Assembly (NCBI GenBank): GCA_963761525.1
Contig: CAVXHG010000008.1
Coordinates: 1,426,001 to 1,490,000 of the forward strand
Reading direction: 5' to 3'
From: BOG-931 sp963761525
GTDB taxonomy: Bacteria; Pseudomonadota; Alphaproteobacteria; Rhizobiales; Xanthobacteraceae
Length of the DNA stretch: 64,000 nucleotides
The notes under the pieces were generated by a model, which worked only from the letters and a program-made list of their open reading frames with translations, searched no databases and was not told the origin of the DNA. Below are positions 47,202-55,700 of this stretch, one piece after another. Numbering within the stretch: the stretch's first letter is position 1; every line of letters starts with the position of its first letter. The position numbers and the translations under genes were made by a program.

Positions 47202-48269
47202 ATGGCGCTGTTTTCGTGTGGCTGCTGTGTCGGCCGCCGCCAATTTCTCGCAGCCGGAATGGCTGCTGCTGCAACCGCGATCGCTGCGCCACGGACCCGT
47301 GCTCAGGCCGCAAAGCCGGCGGCAAAGCGCATCGACGTTCACCATCACTTCCTGCCGCCGCAATACATAAAAGAGGAGCATGAGCGTCTTAATTTCTCTC
47401 ACGGCGCGGTATCGGCAAACCAGTTGCTGTCGTGGACGCCGAGCCAGTCGCTCGAACTAATGGATAGCAACGGCATCGCCACCGCGCTGGTTTCAGTAAG
47501 CACTCCAGGTCCATGGTTCGGTGATGTCGCTGCCGGGCGCCGGTTGTCGCGGATGTGGAATGATTACGCTGCGGAACAAATTCGCAATTTCCCCGGCCGT
47601 TATGGCCTGTTCGCGGTCATTCCGCTCCCCGACACTGAAGGAAGCCTGAAGGAAATCGAATATGCGCTCGATACGCTCAAAGCCGACGGCATCGGGCTTT
47701 TAAGTTCCTACGATGGCAAGTATCTCGGAGACGCCTCTTATGCGCCGGTGTTCGAGGAGCTCAACCGGCGCAAAGCGATCGTTTACACACACCCCTCGAC
47801 GTCAGCGTGTTGTAGCAGCGTTCAGCCAGACTTTCCGCCGCAAGCCATCGAATATCCATTCGAGACGACGCGAACCATTTCCAGCATTCTTGTAAACGGC
47901 ACGGTCGCCAACAATCCGAACATCCGCTGGATTTTCTCCCACGGCGGCGGCGCGACGCCGATGCTCGCCGGCAGAATGGTCGAGACACTCGGCCGCCACG
48001 CCAACGCCGATAAATTCATGCCGAACGGCGTGATGGCGGAACTGCGCAAGCTTTATTACGACACCGCAAGCGCTGACACCGCAGGCTCGATGGCGGCGCT
48101 GCGCATCATGGCGCCGCTCAGCCAGATCCTGTTCGGCACCGATTATCCGTTCGTAAAGGTCGCCGAGGGCGTTAAACACCTCAACGAAGACAATATCTCG
48201 GAAGCAGATCGCCTCGCCATCGACCGCACCAACGCGATTGCGTTGCTGCCACGGCTTGGAGCGGCTTAA
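47202..48269 (+). CDS. Tat-exported amidohydrolase (ACMSD-like)
   Basis: Metal-dependent hydrolase or decarboxylase of 355 residues in the amidohydrolase 2 group. The N-terminus has GRRQFLAAGMAAAATAIAAP, a twin-arginine signal with RR at 12-13, preceded by an odd cysteine cluster (SCGCC). The mature enzyme starts with RIDVHHHFLPP (metal His), then YTHPST, IFSHGGG and the catalytic Asp in FGTDYPF. Relatives include aminocarboxymuconate-semialdehyde and 4-oxalomesaconate type decarboxylases/hydratases, which are cytosolic, so export is notable. Its stop TAA shares a base with the next gene's ATG. Confidence 0.85.
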   Translation: MALFSCGCCVGRRQFLAAGMAAAATAIAAPRTRAQAAKPAAKRIDVHHHFLPPQYIKEEHERLNFSHGAVSANQLLSWTPSQSLELMDSNGIATALVSVSTPGPWFGDVAAGRRLSRMWNDYAAEQIRNFPGRYGLFAVIPLPDTEGSLKEIEYALDTLKADGIGLLSSYDGKYLGDASYAPVFEELNRRKAIVYTHPSTSACCSSVQPDFPPQAIEYPFETTRTISSILVNGTVANNPNIRWIFSHGGGATPMLAGRMVETLGRHANADKFMPNGVMAELRKLYYDTASADTAGSMAALRIMAPLSQILFGTDYPFVKVAEGVKHLNEDNISEADRLAIDRTNAIALLPRLGAA

Positions 48270-49033
48270 TGGCGCCACCCGGCACACAGCGCTGGTTTCC
48301 GACAGCGGTCGGCGTGTCGTCTATCGTCATTATTTTGGCCGTCGTCGAAGGACTTATTCGCGCCGGCCTGATCAACCGCTTTATTGTTCCGTTGCCATCT
48401 GAAGTCATTGCGAGCTTCGGCCGCGTGATCACCGAAGAAAACATCCTGCGCCGGTTCCTGCTCACGGCCTGGGAGTGTCTCGCATCCGGCGTCCTGCTGA
48501 CGGTATTCGGCGTCGCCACCGGTGTGCTGTTGCATCAGGTCAAGCTTTTTCGCCTTGCCTGCGAAACCTGGGTGGCGGCGTTCGCTTCGGCGCCGCTCGT
48601 GCTCGCCTACCCCTTATTCCTGGTGCTGTTCGGCCGCAGTTCGCTGACCATCATCATGCTCGCCTTCATTTCCGGATTGCCGCCGGTGATTTTGAAAACC
48701 ATCGAAGGCATGTCGGCCACGCGGCGCGTGCTGATCAACGTCGGCCTGAGTTTCAAGCTCACGCCGGCGCAGCAATTCTGGAAAATCTATTTTCCATCGG
48801 CATTGCCGACGATCTTTGTCGGCATCCGGCTCGGGCTTATTTTCGCGCTGATCAACGTGGTTGGGGTCGAGTTCCTGATCAATTTTGGCGGCCTTGGCCA
48901 GCTCATCAACGATCTTGCTGAGCGCTATGACCTCCCCGGCACTTACGCCGCAATCTGCTTCGTCATCCTGGTCAGCGTGGTTTTCTTCGTGACAACAGAA
49001 AGGGCTGAGCGATGGCTGACGTCAGCCAGGTAA
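48269..49033 (+). CDS. ABC transporter permease, taurine/nitrate type
   Basis: Permease of 254 residues with about six helices, SsuC/TauC-like. The EAA loop is GLSFKLTPAQQFWKIYFPSALP at about 164-185 (quoted as FKLTPAQQFWKIYFPSALP). It starts on the last base of the amidohydrolase stop and overlaps the following permease by 22 bases, so all are coupled. Slightly divergent from its sister, suggesting a heterodimeric channel. Confidence 0.9.
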   Translation: MAPPGTQRWFPTAVGVSSIVIILAVVEGLIRAGLINRFIVPLPSEVIASFGRVITEENILRRFLLTAWECLASGVLLTVFGVATGVLLHQVKLFRLACETWVAAFASAPLVLAYPLFLVLFGRSSLTIIMLAFISGLPPVILKTIEGMSATRRVLINVGLSFKLTPAQQFWKIYFPSALPTIFVGIRLGLIFALINVVGVEFLINFGGLGQLINDLAERYDLPGTYAAICFVILVSVVFFVTTERAERWLTSAR

Positions 49034-49800
49034 GGCGTGCCCCTATTCCGTGGCTGTCGCCGGTCACGCTGGTGCGCGCCGTCATCATTCTGACGGTGCT
49101 CGCGTCCTGGCAACTGATGGCGATTTCGGGCCTGTTCTACAGCGACGTAGTCCCGACTTTACCGAAGATCGGCGTAGCTTTGGTAAAACTTCTGTCTCAC
49201 CAGGACTTTTACTGGAACCTCTGGGCTACCCTGCAAGAGGTAGCGGTCGGGCTTCTGATCGGCGGCGTCTTAGGGATGGTGGCCGGCCTCATCGTCGGTG
49301 CCAATCAATTCATCGCCAAAGCATTTGAGCCGTATCTCTATTATCTCGGCCCAACGCCGAAGATCATCTTCTTTCCAGTGATGATCATGTGGTTCGGCAC
49401 CGGTGCCAGCTCAAAGATTGCCATGGGCGCGGTATCTTGCTTCTTCCCGATCGCGCTCAACATTGCCGCCGGCATGCGCGAAATCGACAAGGTCCTGATC
49501 AAGGTCGGCGAAAGTTTCCGCGCCAGCCAGTGGCAGATGGTCTTGAAAATCTACCTCCCGGCGATGCGCCATCCGATCATCAACGGCATGCGTTTGGGCC
49601 TCGGCGTTGCGCTCATCGGCACGTTGCTGGCGGAAACCAAGATCTCCAATCGCGGTATCGGCTTTCTGGTGATTCAGGCCTACGCCAATTTCGATATGCC
49701 GGGGATGTACGCAATCCTGATCGTTCTGTTCGTATTGGCGATCGGCGCCAATACCCTTGTCGCGCGGCTTGGCGGTCTCGACGATATCAAACAGAAGTAA
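49012..49800 (+). CDS. ABC transporter permease, taurine/nitrate type
   Basis: Second permease of 262 residues and six helices. The EAA loop is GESFRASQWQMVLKIYLPA at about 166-184. It overlaps the first permease gene by 22 bases. A 123-base gap without a gene follows before soxC, which may hold a promoter or leader. Together with 46320 and 48269 it forms an importer that lacks a binding protein on its own strand. Confidence 0.9.
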   Translation: MADVSQVRRAPIPWLSPVTLVRAVIILTVLASWQLMAISGLFYSDVVPTLPKIGVALVKLLSHQDFYWNLWATLQEVAVGLLIGGVLGMVAGLIVGANQFIAKAFEPYLYYLGPTPKIIFFPVMIMWFGTGASSKIAMGAVSCFFPIALNIAAGMREIDKVLIKVGESFRASQWQMVLKIYLPAMRHPIINGMRLGLGVALIGTLLAETKISNRGIGFLVIQAYANFDMPGMYAILIVLFVLAIGANTLVARLGGLDDIKQK

Positions 49801-49923
49801 CTGGCATCAAAATCCAGTTCACAGCGGCTTCCGAATAGCGCAACATATCGGCGGGAGATGTCCCGCCCGCTCCAACAACGAACGGACCGCGTCGAAGGAC
49901 GACGATCCGCAGGGAGTGAAGCC

Positions 49924-51234
49924 ATGAGGAAACGCCGAAGCGGTGCGCCGCCGCTTGAACCCGTTGCCGGCAACGGACTGCTGCACCGGCGCGCGCTGCT
50001 CCGTAGCGGTGTGATGTTTGCAGGCGCGCTTGGCAGTGGCGCCTCGCTGACCGGCGCCACCGCCGAACCGCTGACCGAGCCGGAATGGAGCATGTATCCG
50101 GGCGAAGTGACCCCGCCGTTGCAAAAGCCGTCGCGCTTCGAGGCAGCGGTCGTCCGCACGCTCAGCAATCCCAAAGGCGAGCCGCGCACCCAACACGCGC
50201 GTACGCCGTTGCAGATGCTCAATGGCACCATCACGCCTAATTCGCTGCACTTCACCATTTTGCATTCCGGCATTCCCGACATCGACCCGGCGGAGCACCG
50301 CTTCGTGATCCACGGCATGGTCAAGCAGCCTCTGGAATTCACCGTCGATGCGCTGATGCGCTACCCAATGGTGACGCGGAAGCACTTCGTCGAATGCGGC
50401 GGCAACAGCGCGCCGATGTTCTCGCCAGAGCCGATCCAGGCATCGCTCCAGGCGCTGCATGGTCTCGTCTCCTGCGCCGAATGGACCGGCGTCCCGCTGT
50501 CGATCCTGCTCGACGAAGCCGGCGCCGATCCGAAGGCGACGTGGATGCTGGCTGAAGGCGCGGATTTGCTTGCCGTCAGCCGCAGTGTGCCGATGAAGAA
50601 GGCTTACGACGACGCCATCGTCGCGCTCTACCAGAACGGCGAGCGCCTGATGCCCGGTAACGGCTATCCGATGCGGCTGTTGCTGCCCGGCTACGAAGGC
50701 AACATGAACACAAAGTTCCTGCGCCGGGTCAAAGTGGTCGATCAACCGGCGATGACCTATTACGAATCACGCAACTACTCGCCGCTGCTGCCGGACGGTA
50801 AAGCCTACAAGTTCTATTTCGTCTGCGAGGTGAAGTCGTTCATCACCCAACCGTCGTTCGGCACCAGCCTGAAAGGGCCCGGCTTCTACGAAATCTCCGG
50901 CATCGCGTATTCCGGCACTGGCCGCATCACCAAGGTCATGGTCTCCGCCGACGGCGGAAAGAGCTGGGGCGAAGCGGCAGTCGAAGGCCCGGTGAGTCCG
51001 CAGGCCTTCACGCGCTTCACTATGCCTTGGCGCTGGGACGGTCAGCCCGCGGTGCTGACCAGCCGGGCGTGGGACGATTCCGGCGCAGTTCAGCCGCTCC
51101 GTGCCGATTTTGTCGCCTTGCGCGGCCAAGCCAACAAGGTGCCGAACGTGCTCGGTTTCCCGAACCAGCACTACAACAGCCTCACCGCCTGGGGCGTCGG
51201 CAACAGCGGAGAGATCAAACATGTCTATGTCTAA
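49924..51234 (+). CDS. soxC: SoxC-type molybdopterin sulfite/sulfane dehydrogenase
   Basis: Sulfite-oxidase-fold protein of 436 residues. The molybdenum ligand is C158 in VECGGNSAP. Blocks typical of SoxC are SCAEWTGVPLSILLDEAG, SVPMKKAYDDAIVALYQNGE and YPMRLLLPGYEGNMNTK, followed by the C-terminal dimerisation domain. The N-terminus has LHRRALLRSGVMFAGALG, a twin-arginine signal, as needed for a molybdoenzyme. ATG 49924 follows GGGAGTGA; the open frame upstream lacks a site. It overlaps the cytochrome gene by 14 bases. With SoxD it would oxidise the sulfane sulfur bound to SoxYZ, which is encoded just downstream on the other strand. Confidence 0.92.
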   Translation: MRKRRSGAPPLEPVAGNGLLHRRALLRSGVMFAGALGSGASLTGATAEPLTEPEWSMYPGEVTPPLQKPSRFEAAVVRTLSNPKGEPRTQHARTPLQMLNGTITPNSLHFTILHSGIPDIDPAEHRFVIHGMVKQPLEFTVDALMRYPMVTRKHFVECGGNSAPMFSPEPIQASLQALHGLVSCAEWTGVPLSILLDEAGADPKATWMLAEGADLLAVSRSVPMKKAYDDAIVALYQNGERLMPGNGYPMRLLLPGYEGNMNTKFLRRVKVVDQPAMTYYESRNYSPLLPDGKAYKFYFVCEVKSFITQPSFGTSLKGPGFYEISGIAYSGTGRITKVMVSADGGKSWGEAAVEGPVSPQAFTRFTMPWRWDGQPAVLTSRAWDDSGAVQPLRADFVALRGQANKVPNVLGFPNQHYNSLTAWGVGNSGEIKHVYV

Positions 51235-51760
51235 GCTGCTCACCCTGGCGCTGCTCGGCGCGATCACGACCGGCTCGACTGCGCTTGCCGGCGACTCGCC
51301 GCATCTCGGCAAACCGATCTCCGAAGCCGACATCAAAGCCTGGGACATCAGCGTGCTACCCGATGGCACGAACCTGCCACCCGGCAGCGGTACGGCCGCA
51401 CAAGGCGCTAAGGTGTTTGTCGATCACGGCTGCAATCAGTGCCACGGCGACGGCGGCAAAGGCGGATCGAGCAATATGCTGGTCGGCAACCCGCCGCTAA
51501 CCAAAGACGGCATCGCCTCGAACAAAACGATTGCCAATTTCTGGGCCTATCCGACGACGCTGTTCGATTACGTCCGCCGTGCGATGCCTTGGCCAACGCC
51601 GCACACGCTCACCGATGACGAGGTCTATGCCGTCTGTGCCTATCTCTTCGCGGCGAACGAGCTCATTCCGTCCGACCAGGTGATGAATGCGGAGACCCTG
51701 CCCAAGGTGAAGATGCCGAACCACGACAACTTCATCATCAGGTTTCCGGATCGGATTTAA
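51221..51760 (+). CDS. Monohaem c-type cytochrome, SoxD-like
   Basis: Exported cytochrome c of 179 residues. A signal peptide (about 1-23) precedes haem site C71-N-Q-C74-H75 and probable axial Met122 in RRAMPWPTP. It overlaps soxC by 14 bases, so it is the likely electron acceptor. The classic SoxD of Paracoccus has two haem domains and about twice this length; here there is only one haem site. The name is therefore given as SoxD-like only. Confidence 0.88.
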   Translation: MSMSKLLTLALLGAITTGSTALAGDSPHLGKPISEADIKAWDISVLPDGTNLPPGSGTAAQGAKVFVDHGCNQCHGDGGKGGSSNMLVGNPPLTKDGIASNKTIANFWAYPTTLFDYVRRAMPWPTPHTLTDDEVYAVCAYLFAANELIPSDQVMNAETLPKVKMPNHDNFIIRFPDRI

Positions 51761-51772
51761 CGGAACCGGAAA

Positions 51773-52762
51773 TCAAACGCTGAACGTCTCGTAGGTCGCC
51801 GGATGAAACATCTCGTCAACCGAAACGCGGCGTGACGAGAGGCCTTCGCGGTGATGCTGCTCGAGGAAGTAGTCGAGCACCTTGCGGTTCGGCTCGACGC
51901 CGTACGACCAGAAATCCTGGCCCATCAGGTCTCGCGCCTCCTTCAGGCGCTCCTCGACGAACGGCAACGTCGCTTTGGTCGCCGAGGTGTCTGAAAGCTT
52001 TTCCAGCCCGACCTGCTTCGCCTGCTCGAACGCCTTGTACACGGCGCTCGGCAGCCAGGGATGTTTCTCGGCAAGCTCGCGGCGAATACCGAGCACGTGC
52101 ATGATCGGAAAGAAGCCGGTGCGCTTGTAATAATCCTTCGCTACCGCGACCGGATCGGGAAATAGCCAGCCGATATTCGGATGGCCCTTCTCGACCACCG
52201 TCGGCGGTCGCGGCGCGATGAAGCCGTCGATCTCGCCTTCCGCCAACAACGCTGAAATCGTCTTGCCTTCCGGGGCGTTATCGAGCCGCACTCCGGCTGG
52301 CAGATTGATAGAGATTTTCTCGGGCCGTCCGGCGTGCTCGATGCCGCCCCGTATCCAGTGGATGTCCGAGCGCTTGACGCCGTAATCGTCTTCCAGGAAT
52401 GCGCGCGCCCACACGTTGGCGGTGAGCTGATATTCCGGCACGCCGACTTTGCGGCCCTTGAGGTCCTGAGGCTTCTTGATCCGGTCGGTGCGCACGTAGA
52501 TCGATGTATGGCGGAAAGCCCGCGACACGAATGCGGGCACAGCGATGTAAGGGCAATTGCCCTGCGCGGTTTTCACCGTGTAGCTCGACATCGACAATTC
52601 GCAGATGTCGAACTCGGCGGCCCGGAAAGCACGGAAGAAAATCTCCTCCGGCACGAGCTGCATGAACACTGGATCGACACCGTCGATCTGGACAGAGCCG
52701 TCGATCAGCGCACGGGTACGGTCATAGGGACCGACGGCTACGGAGAGATTGAGATTGGCCAT
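51773..52762 (-). CDS. Substrate-binding-type protein related to dihydroxyphthalate decarboxylase
   Basis: Protein of 329 residues of the periplasmic-binding fold related to Pht5-like 4,5-dihydroxyphthalate decarboxylases and NMT1/taurine-binding proteins. Typical text is LSVAVGPYDRTRAL at the start, DICELSMSSY, and LKGRKVGVPEYQLTANVWARA near 122-142 (quoted in parts). No signal peptide is visible, so it may be cytosolic and enzymatic rather than a transporter part. It follows soxY and soxZ on the minus strand and converges with soxC/cytochrome. Both roles remain open. Confidence 0.75.
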   Translation of the reverse strand: MANLNLSVAVGPYDRTRALIDGSVQIDGVDPVFMQLVPEEIFFRAFRAAEFDICELSMSSYTVKTAQGNCPYIAVPAFVSRAFRHTSIYVRTDRIKKPQDLKGRKVGVPEYQLTANVWARAFLEDDYGVKRSDIHWIRGGIEHAGRPEKISINLPAGVRLDNAPEGKTISALLAEGEIDGFIAPRPPTVVEKGHPNIGWLFPDPVAVAKDYYKRTGFFPIMHVLGIRRELAEKHPWLPSAVYKAFEQAKQVGLEKLSDTSATKATLPFVEERLKEARDLMGQDFWSYGVEPNRKVLDYFLEQHHREGLSSRRVSVDEMFHPATYETFSV

Positions 52763-52837
52763 TGCACATCCTGTAAGCGGGTACTCCAGATACCCGCTCG
52801 GACAGTGCCTGCCAAGATGACTGCGAAGAGGCGGCCG

Positions 52838-53161
52838 CTAGGTGACGGTGATCGACTGTTCTGCGGTCGTCACCGTGCCATCGTCGTCGATCCAGGCGAA
52901 AGCGAATGTGCCGCTCTCCTCGACCTTCACCGTGAATTCGAAATAGGGATTGGCGGCAATCGCCGGCTCGAGATCGGCCCGAAACACTTCCTTGCCGCCG
53001 AACGTACAGACGAATTTATTGATGATCTTGCGCGGGATCGTCTTGCCGCTGTCGTCCTTGCGGAAACCGTTTTCCATGGGATGCGCCACCAGTGTCTTGA
53101 TCTGGATTATGTCGCCCTTGTTCGCGGTCTCGGGAATGCGCAATCGCGGTTTATCGGCCAT
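52838..53161 (-). CDS. soxZ: Thiosulfate-oxidation carrier subunit SoxZ
   Basis: SoxZ of 107 residues with an immunoglobulin-like fold. The opening RLRIPETANKGDIIQIKTLVAHPMENG, the central VCTFGGKEVF and the ending GTFAFAWIDDDGTVTTAEQSI (quoted here as HPMENG, VCTFGGKEVF, AWIDDDG) are characteristic. It has no signal and should be exported with SoxY. It begins 11 bases after the soxY stop. It stabilises the swinging-arm cysteine of SoxY. Confidence 0.93.
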   Translation of the reverse strand: MADKPRLRIPETANKGDIIQIKTLVAHPMENGFRKDDSGKTIPRKIINKFVCTFGGKEVFRADLEPAIAANPYFEFTVKVEESGTFAFAWIDDDGTVTTAEQSITVT

Positions 53162-53172
53162 GATTTTCCCTC

Positions 53173-53622
53173 CTAGCCACCGCAGCCGCCGACGGTGACT
53201 TTGACCATGCGGCGATCCATGTACAGCTTGCCGCCCGAAGTCCTGGCGAGCACGATGACGTTCTCGGTCGAATTAAGCCGAATGCGGGTCGCCACTTCCG
53301 CACGGCCAGCCATCGGCGTCAGACGGAAGCCAACGATGCCGGGATTGGGATTGCCGTCGGCGATCACGCGGACTTCCTGAACATAGTCATCAGCCGTCAT
53401 GGGGCTGTCGATCTTGATCGAGAGCGGAACAGTGTTGCCGTTCTCAGCGATCTCGGGAAGGTCGATGGCGATCTTGCCGCTCTCTGCCGTTTTGCCGCCG
53501 GTGAACTTGGCAATCTCGGCATCGGCTTCCGCCGGCGTCGCTTCGCTTTGGTCGACGGCAATAAGCGTAAGCGTTAATCCGGCGCCGAGCAGCAACGCAC
53601 TGCGCCGTGTCATCTGGGACAT
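53173..53622 (-). CDS. soxY: Thiosulfate-oxidation carrier protein SoxY
   Basis: SoxY of 149 residues. The N-terminus MTRRSALLLGAGLTLTL is a twin-arginine-type signal. The C-terminal carrier arm is GGCGG with C147, the cysteine that holds sulfur intermediates. ATG 53622 is chosen for the fit to the family and the GGAG site upstream. soxZ and the Pht5-like gene follow. soxB, soxX and soxA are not in the window. Confidence 0.92.
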   Translation of the reverse strand: MSQMTRRSALLLGAGLTLTLIAVDQSEATPAEADAEIAKFTGGKTAESGKIAIDLPEIAENGNTVPLSIKIDSPMTADDYVQEVRVIADGNPNPGIVGFRLTPMAGRAEVATRIRLNSTENVIVLARTSGGKLYMDRRMVKVTVGGCGG

Positions 53623-53766
53623 TTGAGGGCTACTCCGTAGGACGCACGGAAATAGCATATGTTTCTGCCATTTCAAGGATAAACAGGAAAATCGTAAATA
53701 CCGTTCCAAGCCCAGCTCTCTCTGGTAGAATTATCTTCTATGTAAGCTCGTTTGTGGCCATAACTT

Positions 53767-55575
53767 CTACCGGCCTGCGAAAGGCTCGGCAGGAGCGATA
53801 TCGGTTAGCTTGAATTGCACCCGTTCTTCGCCCTGCCAGCGATCAAGCGAGAGCGAGCCCGCCGCGTGGATTTGCCGGCCGCGGCTTTCCTTGAGTGCTG
53901 TTCCGAGCTTCTGGCCAACGGAACGAAAGGCAATGGCATTGACGGCGCCGCCGTCGGGCGATTTCAGCCGCACGCGCATGTGCGCCTGACCGACCTCGTC
54001 GGCAAAAGTCACCGTATGCGCCGGCAGCGCAATCGTCGGTTCGGGATTGCCCGAGCCGAATGGCCCGGCGCGCTCGATCATCGACACGAGATCACTGTTC
54101 GCGCCGCTGGCGCTGACCGCGCCGTCGATCATCAGTCCGCTTTGCCGCCGCGCAGCCTGCACGTCAGGCGCTAGCGTCGCTTCGAGGAACGCGCGCAGTT
54201 GCGCCAATGCGCCCTTCTGCAAGGTCACGCCGGCCGCCATCGCGTGACCGCCCCCTTTGACCAGCAGCCCCTCGGTGACCGCGCGACGCACCGCCCGGCC
54301 GATATCGACGCCCGGGATTGAGCGGCCGGAGCCAGTACCGACACCACCTGGCTCAAGCGCAATGGCGAATGCCGGCCGGTTGAACTTTTCCTTCAGCCGC
54401 GCCGCGACAAGGCCGACGACGCCGGGGTGCCAGCCTTCCGCGGCCGTGACGACAACCGAGCCGGCTTCCTCGATGCCGAGCGCGGCCATGGCTTCCACTT
54501 CGGCCTGCGCCACCGTGTGTTGCTCGATCGTTTGCCGCTCCCGATTAAGCCGATCGAGTTCGGCCGCGATCTTGGCGGCTTCGATCGGATCGTCTTCCAT
54601 AAGCAGCCGCGCGCCGAGGTCGGCGCGACCTATGCGGCCACCGGCATTAATCCGCGGCCCGAGCAGAAAGCCGAGATGCCAGGCTTCAGGCGGCCCCGAC
54701 AGTCGCGCCACGTCCATCAGGCTGACATGTCCCGGTCGATCGCGGCGGCGGAGCGCGATAAGGCCTTTCGCGACAAAGGCACGATTGAGCCCGATCAGCG
54801 GCACCACGTCAGCAACCGTGCCGAGTGCAACGTCATCGAGCAGCGACAGCAGATCGAGTTCCGGCCGCTCACCGCTCCAAAAGCCGCGCAGGCGCAGCAC
54901 GCGATTGACCGCGACCACGGTCATGAAGACTAGGCCGACCGCAGCCAGATGCCCAAGGCCGGAAAGATCATCACGGCGGTTCGGATTAACGATCGCTAGC
55001 GCCGGCGGCAGCGTTTCATCCGCCTGGTGGTGGTCGATCACCACGACATCCATGCCGACAGCTTTCGCCTCGGCTAGCGGCTCTAGGCTAGTTGTACCGC
55101 AATCGACAGTGATCAAAAGCTTGGCGCCGCGGCCCGCAAGTGCCCGCACGGCTTCGACGTTCGGGCCGTAGCCTTCGAACAGACGGTCCGGAATATGGAT
55201 CATCGGATCGAGACCGCAATGCCGCAGGAAACGCGCGAGCAGCGCCGTTGAACTCGCGCCGTCCACGTCGTAGTCACCAAAGATCGCCACGCTCTCGCCA
55301 CGAACGACCGCATCGGTAATACGCTCAGCGGCTTCCGGCATCGCCGTGAGCACATTCGGATCGGGCATCGAGCGCTTGATGGTCGGATCGAGGAACGCTT
55401 CGACCCCATCAACTTCGATATTTCGACCGGCGATGATCCGCGCCAACAGCTCTGGCAGATCGTGGCGTTGTGCAATCGCCAGCGCCCGCGCCGCACCGCG
55501 CTCGTCCAGCCGGTCACGCCATACGCGTCCGGTCGCCGAGTTTTCGACGCCAAGGAAAAGGCGATTCTCTGCCAT
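53767..55575 (-). CDS. recJ: Single-stranded-DNA exonuclease RecJ
   Basis: 5'-3' exonuclease of 602 residues for recombination and mismatch repair. DHH-family motifs are DYDVDG at 101-106, DCG near 158 and DHH at 181-183. The DHHA1 region has GGGHAMAAG and the C-terminal OB-fold ends in VQFKLTDIAP. Length is normal. It follows glpX and hom on the same strand, a gene order common in Hyphomicrobiales. Confidence 0.95.
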   Translation of the reverse strand: MAENRLFLGVENSATGRVWRDRLDERGAARALAIAQRHDLPELLARIIAGRNIEVDGVEAFLDPTIKRSMPDPNVLTAMPEAAERITDAVVRGESVAIFGDYDVDGASSTALLARFLRHCGLDPMIHIPDRLFEGYGPNVEAVRALAGRGAKLLITVDCGTTSLEPLAEAKAVGMDVVVIDHHQADETLPPALAIVNPNRRDDLSGLGHLAAVGLVFMTVVAVNRVLRLRGFWSGERPELDLLSLLDDVALGTVADVVPLIGLNRAFVAKGLIALRRRDRPGHVSLMDVARLSGPPEAWHLGFLLGPRINAGGRIGRADLGARLLMEDDPIEAAKIAAELDRLNRERQTIEQHTVAQAEVEAMAALGIEEAGSVVVTAAEGWHPGVVGLVAARLKEKFNRPAFAIALEPGGVGTGSGRSIPGVDIGRAVRRAVTEGLLVKGGGHAMAAGVTLQKGALAQLRAFLEATLAPDVQAARRQSGLMIDGAVSASGANSDLVSMIERAGPFGSGNPEPTIALPAHTVTFADEVGQAHMRVRLKSPDGGAVNAIAFRSVGQKLGTALKESRGRQIHAAGSLSLDRWQGEERVQFKLTDIAPAEPFAGR

Positions 55576-55700
55576 GAGACGATTCTAGCACTGTCATGCT
55601 CCGAGAAGGCGGAGCATCCAGTATAGATAAGCTCTCAGGACAGCCTTGTAATGTCGGAATACTGGATCATCCGCTTCCGCGGGTGATGACGGTGGAGCGT

